From NCBI GenBank assembly GCA_009733775.1, contig WOGZ01000059.1:62001-126000 (forward strand): a stretch of DNA of 64,000 nucleotides, written 5' to 3'. Positions 57,166 to 64,000 of this stretch are shown here, one piece after another. Source of the DNA: Alectoria sarmentosa. Its lineage: Eukaryota; Ascomycota; Lecanoromycetes; Lecanorales; Parmeliaceae. Position numbers and translations under genes: made by a program. Each line of letters starts with the position of its first letter. The first letter of the stretch is position 1. Below the pieces are notes generated by a model. It was not told the DNA's origin. It saw only the letters and a list, made by a program, of their open reading frames with translations, and did no database searches.

Positions 57166-58413
57166 TTTTATTCAATGCTTGATATGTTAATAGAGGTATG
57201 CGAAATAGAGGGCTATGTATATATATCAAAAGGTTACGTACATGTATCAAAAGGTTACGTACGGGTATCAAAAGCCTAAAACTATCTTCGAGTGCTGAAC
57301 ATCTATCAACTTCGCCGACGATTTGAGAGAAAGGCCCTTAACTTCGCAGCTCCCGAGGGAGTCGCTTTGTTTCGATGTCTTCTTCCCCTCGAACCGGGTC
57401 TCTATCAGGCTCTACAACTGCTATTCTAAACACGCAACATACATAAAAAATCGCTCACGAGATATTCGCTATACGCGATGCCCTCAAAAGTGCTTAAAAG
57501 GGTTGCACCCCTTTCTATCAGCTCGACCCTAAACGCTTATTAAAAGCAAAATTCAAAACTTTCTATCCCTCTGTCATGTCCCAATCCTTTTATCCTTTCG
57601 CCCCTCGATAACGATAATAAAAATAACGATTATAGCGTTCGCACTCGATGATAGCTCTGATCCCTGACGGGTATTAAAAATGATCTCCCTAACGTGTTTC
57701 TGCAGTCTCAAGGGGTCCGTTATTTAAATCAATATCAAAGCACATCAATTGCGATCTTCTTAAGATGCTTCCCGAAGCGCCTATCCCCCGTCATTATTAC
57801 CCTGCATCGCCTCCTTATCTCGTCGATATCGAAAAAATTGTGATAACCTCCCTATTCGCATGATGAAATTGATGATAACGACGACTCGAATGAGGTTCTC
57901 TAAAAGCATATCGATATCAATCTCCCTACCTTCAACTTAGAATACGATCTTTCGTAACTCTTGATGCAGCCCGCAATGCAATAACACGTGATCTTTTATT
58001 TCGATTCCGTGCCCGCAAGGGCACTGCGATTCGTTTTAAAATATGATGTCAATGATGACTAAAAAATCATTCAGACTTGCGTGTCCCGTTCTCGTTTATA
58101 TAAACATTGCGCTTCTGACTTTATTCAGGGTCTCATATTTATCGAGCGTTCGGCGATTCGGGATAAACTACAATTTCCTCATCAGCCTTTCAACTTGCTT
58201 AAAATCTATAAAATCGTTTCATGCTTAACTTCACTAATTCATTGTTCGAAATCGATACGCCGCTCGTTATGATGTGATGAGCGATAACAAGTCGAGAGGG
58301 ATGAGAGCTTTAAGATCTTTACCGCCGTTTTCTCGTCATCCGGTGGCTCTTTTTGTTACGAGCGTACCCTACATCCTTAATAGAGCTGACTTCCCTTTGA
58401 CACCACATTCCTT

Positions 58414-58557
58414 TGACATTACCCGATTGGGCTTAGCGTGGCTTGGCAGAGGCATTTGTTTTCATATAAATGCCTCCTTTTTATGTATATACTTTCTTTT
58501 CATTTAGTTGTCTTATTCAATACACTCATATGACATGACTCTATGCTGGTTTTGACA
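58414..58557 (-). repeat. LTR-like segment
   Basis: A 144-bp segment starts and ends with tgaca. On the minus strand it contains gccaagccacgctaagcccaa, close to the core of the LTRs at 16973-19625. No target duplication was found, so it may be truncated or misbounded. Confidence 0.4.
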
Positions 58558-59800
58558 TTACAATTAAGTCACCTCACTCATTTCATTCGTATTAGTTGAC
58601 GAATTTAAAGAATCGTTTTGATAAGGGCTTTATTAAGACATAAGAACTATTGAGATATCGTATTTTTGAATCAAATCATTTATGACAATTGAAATTTGAA
58701 CAATTCACATCAAGATAATGATCCGTCTCGTTAACAATAACGAGTATAAAAAAAGTATTGAAACATTCGTTTGGTTAACGAATTAAAAGAAATAATCACA
58801 TATCATTTTTATATAACTTAAGTTAAAACAACATCGATCATATCGTTCGAAAAATCATCATCAGAGGTACTCAAATCTTTTATGATATCATCATCGAATA
58901 AGGAATCACGGTTTTATAACCTTTCAAAGTTTTCCTTCTCCACTTCACATTATCAAGTTTTCTCGCACGAAGTCGGCGATGATATAACAAATATCTTTTG
59001 CATAAATGGCGGAATTAAAAGGACGTTATTTAATTAACACATTGTTTTTATGAGAGTTTAATAGATGAATAAACGATTAAATAGTATTCTTTGTTGTTTT
59101 TTTTTATATATTAAAATCAAATTTCTTTGTTATACGAAAATCATTAAACACCTTAAGTGAGAAGTATTAACATTTTTCTTTATTATAATACTTTCTAACA
59201 TTATATCTTTTGAAGTATTTAAACCTCTCTTCTTCTTTTTCTCTTTTGTTTTCTTTTTTATCGATGATTTTTATCGAAATGAAAAGAAAAAATCACATTT
59301 AAAGTCTTTTAAACAAAATTAATAAACGTTGTATTTTAATTATATTTGAAGATCTCGAAAATCTTTTTTAGCATTATGAGTCAAATTTATGATATATTTT
59401 TATCAATGAGCAGTTATTATATTGAGCGAAAGTTACATTTATGGAGTTTTTTGATATATTGAATCAATTTCGTTTTAAATGAGACGACTTTCGCGAATTT
59501 TCATTTCGTTTTTATAAGGTTATTATCGACAAAGATGAGGTTATGAATTTTTTACATCAATCGAAGTAAATGATTTAACAATCGAATGATATCGCTCGTG
59601 ATTGACAAAAGCAAATAACATTATTACAACGAAAGATTAATATAATAAAACTTTAATCATTGAAAAAGGATTTAAAGGAGGATTTAAAGAACGAATTTTT
59701 TTATGATAAACTCAAAAATCGACCTATATCAAAAAAGAATAAGTTTTTTAAATTATTTAATCTTTTTGTTTTTATAAATGAAAAAAGTTTTATATGAGAC
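58558..59800. other. AT-rich RIP relic, unassigned
   Basis: Stops in all frames and no readable motif. It may be the LTR or leader of the Gypsy relic to the right, or the 5' part of the LINE. Confidence 0.3.
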
Positions 59801-62800
59801 GATTAGTCTTTTAAAATGAATCACAAATTCATTGTCAATCATGATTGATATTCTACTGTTGAGTTCAAACTAACCTATGTTATTTCTAGATTAAAAGAAA
59901 AAGTTTCAAAACAAACGATGAGACGTCGATTGAGAAATTATTCAAATTCATATCAATTTTATAAAGAGATAATGAATGATTTGGTCGATATTCACGAGAA
60001 CTTTGATTGATAAAACAATGTTGAACGGCAATATGACTCTCTTCAACAAAATATCATATCTTTCATAGAGTTTTACGTCGACTTTATTCGATTTGATCAA
60101 ATTATCGATAAAGATAAAGATAGTATAATACGATATTTACGTTTGAAGATTCGTGAAGGTTTATGAAAGAATTGAAACGTATATGAAGGTTTTAACGAGT
60201 TGATACCTGTTAAAAAATATTTACGAAAATTGAATAATATTTAACGTGTTGAATATGAAGAAAAGTTTAAGATATTCACATTTAAGATTATATTCTCAAT
60301 AAAGAAATCAATTATCTCAATAACGAAAATTACTCGCATCATAATAGTATTTATAAAATTTATTATATCGATTTCATTTATCAAAATTAAAGCCGAAATC
60401 GATGCTAAAAAATCTATATATTACAATTGCAATTAAATTAAACACATCAAGCGTGATTGTTTTTAATCGAATAAAAAAGTTATTTAAATGCATATTATAA
60501 AAATGGATAGTAACGACGATGATGACTTAAAAGACTCTTCGAATGACTCGAGAAAAGATTAATTTTTTTCAAAATTATGATAAGAGATAATACGAACGTG
60601 TGTTTAATGAATATTTTAAATGATTTCTTAGCACGACGTCCCTTTCGAATGATAATTACGTTATCATCATAAAATCAATAAATGACACTTACGAATTTTT
60701 TTATAAATTGCGGATGCATTGAAACCTACATCGTTATCAATGAAATCATCGTATTTAAAATATATAAACGCTTACAAATCGAGCCTTATTCTCTTTTCAA
60801 ATCAAAATCATTATGAGATTATGATGAACGATTATTTAAACAATCTATCACTTATTGTCTTTTATCTATTTTGAACATATATAATCATAAAAAAGAATCT
60901 TGTTTTATTTTTATCGCTTCATTAAAATAATACGATTTGATTTTCGAAAAGTTATAAATAAACAAGTATAAGATAATATTCGATATGTTAAAAGATAAAA
61001 TGTTATTTGTGTTTGAACGATGTGAACATGACGACAATAAGGCATCAACACTTGAGAATTTATCGTTTTTATCAAAAACATCATCTATTATCATTATATG
61101 ACCTTTTAAATCTATTGCTAAAAATGAATCGAATGAAAATAGCTTCGATACACATCATTTCAAAAACATCTCAAATAAAAAAAAATCGATATCAACATTT
61201 AAAACACTTAAGAAAAAGATGATCAAAAAGTTCGATCTTATCGATATTACTAAAATTGATACATTAACCTATTATCATTTAATTCGAAATAAAAAAAACA
61301 AGCTCTTTTCTTTGACAATAAATGAAATTTACGATAATTTTAATAAACTTTTTAAAATTATATTATAATTATAACGAGATAATCGTATATCGATTAATAA
61401 GTTATATTTATGCGACTTTAAAATCAAATATAAGAGATGTTATAAATTATATATATCGAAAAACGCTCAAATTAATAATGTTGAAATTTTCACTCTTTAA
61501 AAGATTTTTAATAAATTTCTTATAAATTATTATAGTTACGTAAATGTTTTTGATAAATTATAAACGAATATATTATTTTTATATCGTTTTTATAATTATA
61601 AATTAAAATTCGTTAAAAAAGCAAAAAAAAATGCATTACTTAAAAATCGAATTTATTCATTATTAGATTACAAATTCGAACAAATCAAAAAATATTTAAA
61701 CGAACATTTAAAAAAAGAATTTATCGTATTTAATTATACTTTATTCGTCTCATTTATTTTATTTATTGAAAAATCAAATGAAGATTTGCGATTTTGTGTG
61801 AATTATCGAAAATTGAACGTTATTATCAAAAGAAATCGATATTTTATTTCATTAATAAATGAGATTTTAATAAAAATATAAAATTGTAAATATTTTACAC
61901 GATTTGATATTATCGTTATTTTTAATAAATTTCGAATGCATTTAAATAACGAAAACTTTATTACATTTATCACATTTTTTAAAATATATAAATATCGAAT
62001 ATTTTCATTTGAATTGATAAATGATTTTATTATTTATTAATAATATATAAACGATATTTTTTTCGAATATTTAAATAACTTTTATTAAGCATATTTGAAT
62101 AATATTTTTATTTATAATAAAATTAAAAAGAAACACGTTTAACATATTCGATTAATTCTTTAAAAGTTATAAAAGATCGATTTATAGATGAACATCTTCA
62201 AATGCGAATTTTATGTATAAGAGATTAAATTTCTAAACTTTTTCGTATTTATCGATAAATTACGAATAAATTCGATTAAAATATAAATCGTCATCGATTA
62301 AACATAATCTACGAATCTGAAGCAAATATAAATCTTTATCGACTTTTGTAATTTTTATAAAAAGTTTATAAAAGACTTCTCGAAGATAATTAAATCGATG
62401 ATTCGTTTTATAAAAAAAGGTGTCATTTATGAATGATCATTTGTTTGTTAAAAAGCTTTTATTTAATTGAAAATCAACGTTACACAAGTTTTTACTTTGC
62501 GGCATTTTGATAAATTTAAAAAAACAATTTTGAAAACGAATTTTTTCGATTATGTTAACGAAGAAATATTATCATAATATGATAATAAGAAAGTATTATA
62601 TTCAATAATCTTTTATAACAAAAATCTAATTTTGATCGAATGCAATTATCAAATTTACGATAAAAAATTATTCGTTATTATTCAATATTTAGAACATTAA
62701 TAATTCGAATTAAAATGTATTAACATTTTGATTAAAATATTTATGAATTATAAGAATTTTATATATTTTATTGAAAAACGTGATTTGAATTATCGTTAAA

Positions 62801-64000
62801 TTAAATATCTCGATATGTTGTTCGAATATAACATCAAAATCATTTATCGTTCGAAATTATAAAATTTTAAAATTAATGTTTTCATTCGAATGATTGAATA
62901 TAAATTTATCGATTTTATAAATAAACGATTCAAATAATAACGTTAGATTATTCTTATATCGAATCGTTTAAATCTCGATAATATCGAGTTCGAGATTAAT
63001 ATTATCAATAATTTTTTTTATTATAAAGTGTTCGAAGTGAATAAAATCGATAATGAATATAACGAAATACGCGAGGCAATTATTAATGATAAAAAGAAAT
63101 TAAAAGATATTATATTCAATAAATGCGTTATTATAAACGATATTTTTTATTATAAAAATCGCTTATAAATATTTAAATTTATATATACGATTATTATTTA
63201 AAAAATACACGATTAATTTATATATAATTATTTAAAAATCGTTTATATATATAAATTACTTAAATGAAAATATTATCAAAAAAATATAAAAACGATAATC
63301 GTTATATATATTATTAATTATTACATTTGCAAAAAAAATTAAAGCTCTTAAATATCGTAAATATAATTTATTATAATTATTTTCAATTTTATAAAAACGT
63401 TAATAAAACATTTTTATAAACTTTATCGTCGATTTATTATTATTAAAAGATTATAACGTTATATAAATCGTAATAAATCGTTTAATTAAAGAGCGTTATT
63501 GCGTATTATGTATAATGAAAAATAATGACACATCTATTAAAAACATTATTAAAATGTTTATTAAAAAAGTCTTTCGTATATACGAATTATTAACATTAAT
63601 AATGTTCGATCGAGGCTCACAATTTGTTATTATAATATAAAAATCTTTTTATAAAAGACTCGATATTCAAGTTAAATTATTTACGATCTTTTATTTTAAA
63701 ATAAATGAATAAACGAAACGAAGTAATTAAAATTTAAAACGTTATTTGCGTATTTATTATAATTATATATAAAACGATTAAATTAAATAAATATTTATAA
63801 TCGAATTTGCGAATAATAATAATGTTTTAATCTTTATTAATATATCGCTCTTTTATATAAATAAAGATTTTTATTTTTATATAAACTTTAATTTTGATAT
63901 TATTAATTACGTTATTATTCGAAAACGTTTTAATGTTATAAAAGTAAAAAATATTATTAATTATATATAAAACGTTTTCGTTTATATACGCGATAATTTA
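59801..64000 (+). pseudogene. Degenerate Ty3/Gypsy element, running off the window
   Basis: Plus-strand relics in Gypsy order. A zinc knuckle at 60418-60459 reads YYNCN*IKHIKRDC, that is CX2CX4HX4C with the first Cys turned to Tyr. Reverse transcriptase from about 61665 reads KFEQIKKYLNEHLKKEFIVF and then RFCVNYRKLNVIIKRNRYFI. RNase H-like sequence near 62600-62800 and integrase-like sequence further right follow. Stops are frequent throughout. No right LTR lies within the window and the left LTR could not be located. Confidence 0.7.

Larger units (their letters stand above)
56325..57276. mobile_element. Non-autonomous TIR DNA element (952 bp) inside the LINE
   Basis: Terminal inverted repeats begin GGCTTTTGATACCCG at the left and end CGGGTATCAAAAGCC at the right. 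Homology extends about 65 bp inward and contains further copies of cttttgatacatgtacgtaa at each end. A perfect 8-bp duplication, taaaacta, flanks the element (56317-56324 and 57277-57284). The interior has no transposase; it is made of tandem arrays. An 8-bp duplication suggests hAT-type mobilisation, but that is inference. Confidence 0.85.
56175..58400 (-). mobile_element. LINE (Tad/I-like non-LTR retrotransposon), 3' part, degenerate
   Basis: On the minus strand, relics read LNKVRSAMFI then TRTGHASLNDFL, and then SQCPCGHGIEIKDHVLLHCG (58150-57960). These match the LRTGH-x-x-LN block and the C-terminal zinc-finger region (C-x-C-G, H, C) of fungal non-LTR reverse transcriptases. The element ends near 56175-56200 in a tail of tac/taa triplets (ataactactactactatta). 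Its last 130 bp are not RIP-mutated, whereas the coding part is. A TIR element interrupts the 3' untranslated part, and the 5' boundary near 58400 is uncertain. Confidence 0.65.

Noticed and set aside
1..64000. CRISPR array, operon, riboswitch, bacterial-type promoter
   Set aside because: Spliced eukaryotic genes throughout; the tandem arrays have no spacer structure.
1..64000. Secondary-metabolite or effector cluster next to the AT-rich island
   Set aside because: No synthase, cytochrome P450 or small Cys-rich secreted protein gene was found at the island edges; flanking genes are housekeeping or a lone membrane protein.

Overview
This window is filamentous-ascomycete (Pezizomycotina) nuclear DNA. 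Three things show it: short GT-AG introns of about 50-80 nt in almost every gene, single-copy housekeeping genes of fungal type, and a genome split into GC-balanced gene blocks and very AT-rich, stop-riddled repeat blocks. Copies of each repeat differ almost only by C/T and G/A changes, the signature of repeat-induced point mutation (RIP). The exact genus cannot be named from the sequence; a Dothideomycete-like fungus is possible but not shown.

Left gene block (1-15567). DED1 RNA helicase (-), an ER cyclophilin (-), mitochondrial ribosomal protein uS13m (+), the WD40 ribosome-biogenesis factor YTM1 (-), an AVT3-type vacuolar amino-acid transporter (-), a secreted/type I membrane protein of unknown function (+), a degenerate coiled-coil locus (-) and a small three-exon conserved membrane protein (+). 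I rebuilt exon structures by hand; several genes have exons far too short to show as open frames.

First AT-rich block (15568-40744). It resolves into ONE Copia-type LTR retrotransposon insertion: 222-bp LTRs, 5-bp target duplication gttat at both edges. Others landed inside it: a gag-only LTR element, a second Copia on the opposite strand, and in the remains of that one a solo LTR, an intact-looking 6.9-kb chromodomain Ty3/Gypsy element with identical LTRs, and two miniature LTR elements. Five of these nested insertions have target duplications readable by eye. The Gypsy element is almost untouched by RIP and carries one in-frame amber codon (a CpA to TpA type change) just before its chromodomain.

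Middle gene block (40745-56170). Ribosomal protein uL5/RPL11 (-) and the splicing protein SmB (+) are divergent; then mitochondrial pyruvate carrier MPC1 (+), a cytosolic M16C metallopeptidase (-) and a very large EH-ankyrin-coiled-coil protein of about 1,959 residues (-).

Second AT-rich block (about 56175-64000). A minus-strand LINE with its 3' end at the block edge, a 952-bp terminal-inverted-repeat element inside it, an LTR-like fragment, and a degenerate plus-strand Gypsy element that runs off the end.

The genes are not an operon or a metabolic cluster. Several serve translation and ribosome or mRNA biogenesis (DED1, uS13m, YTM1, uL5, SmB), as expected of a core-genome region interrupted by repeat islands.
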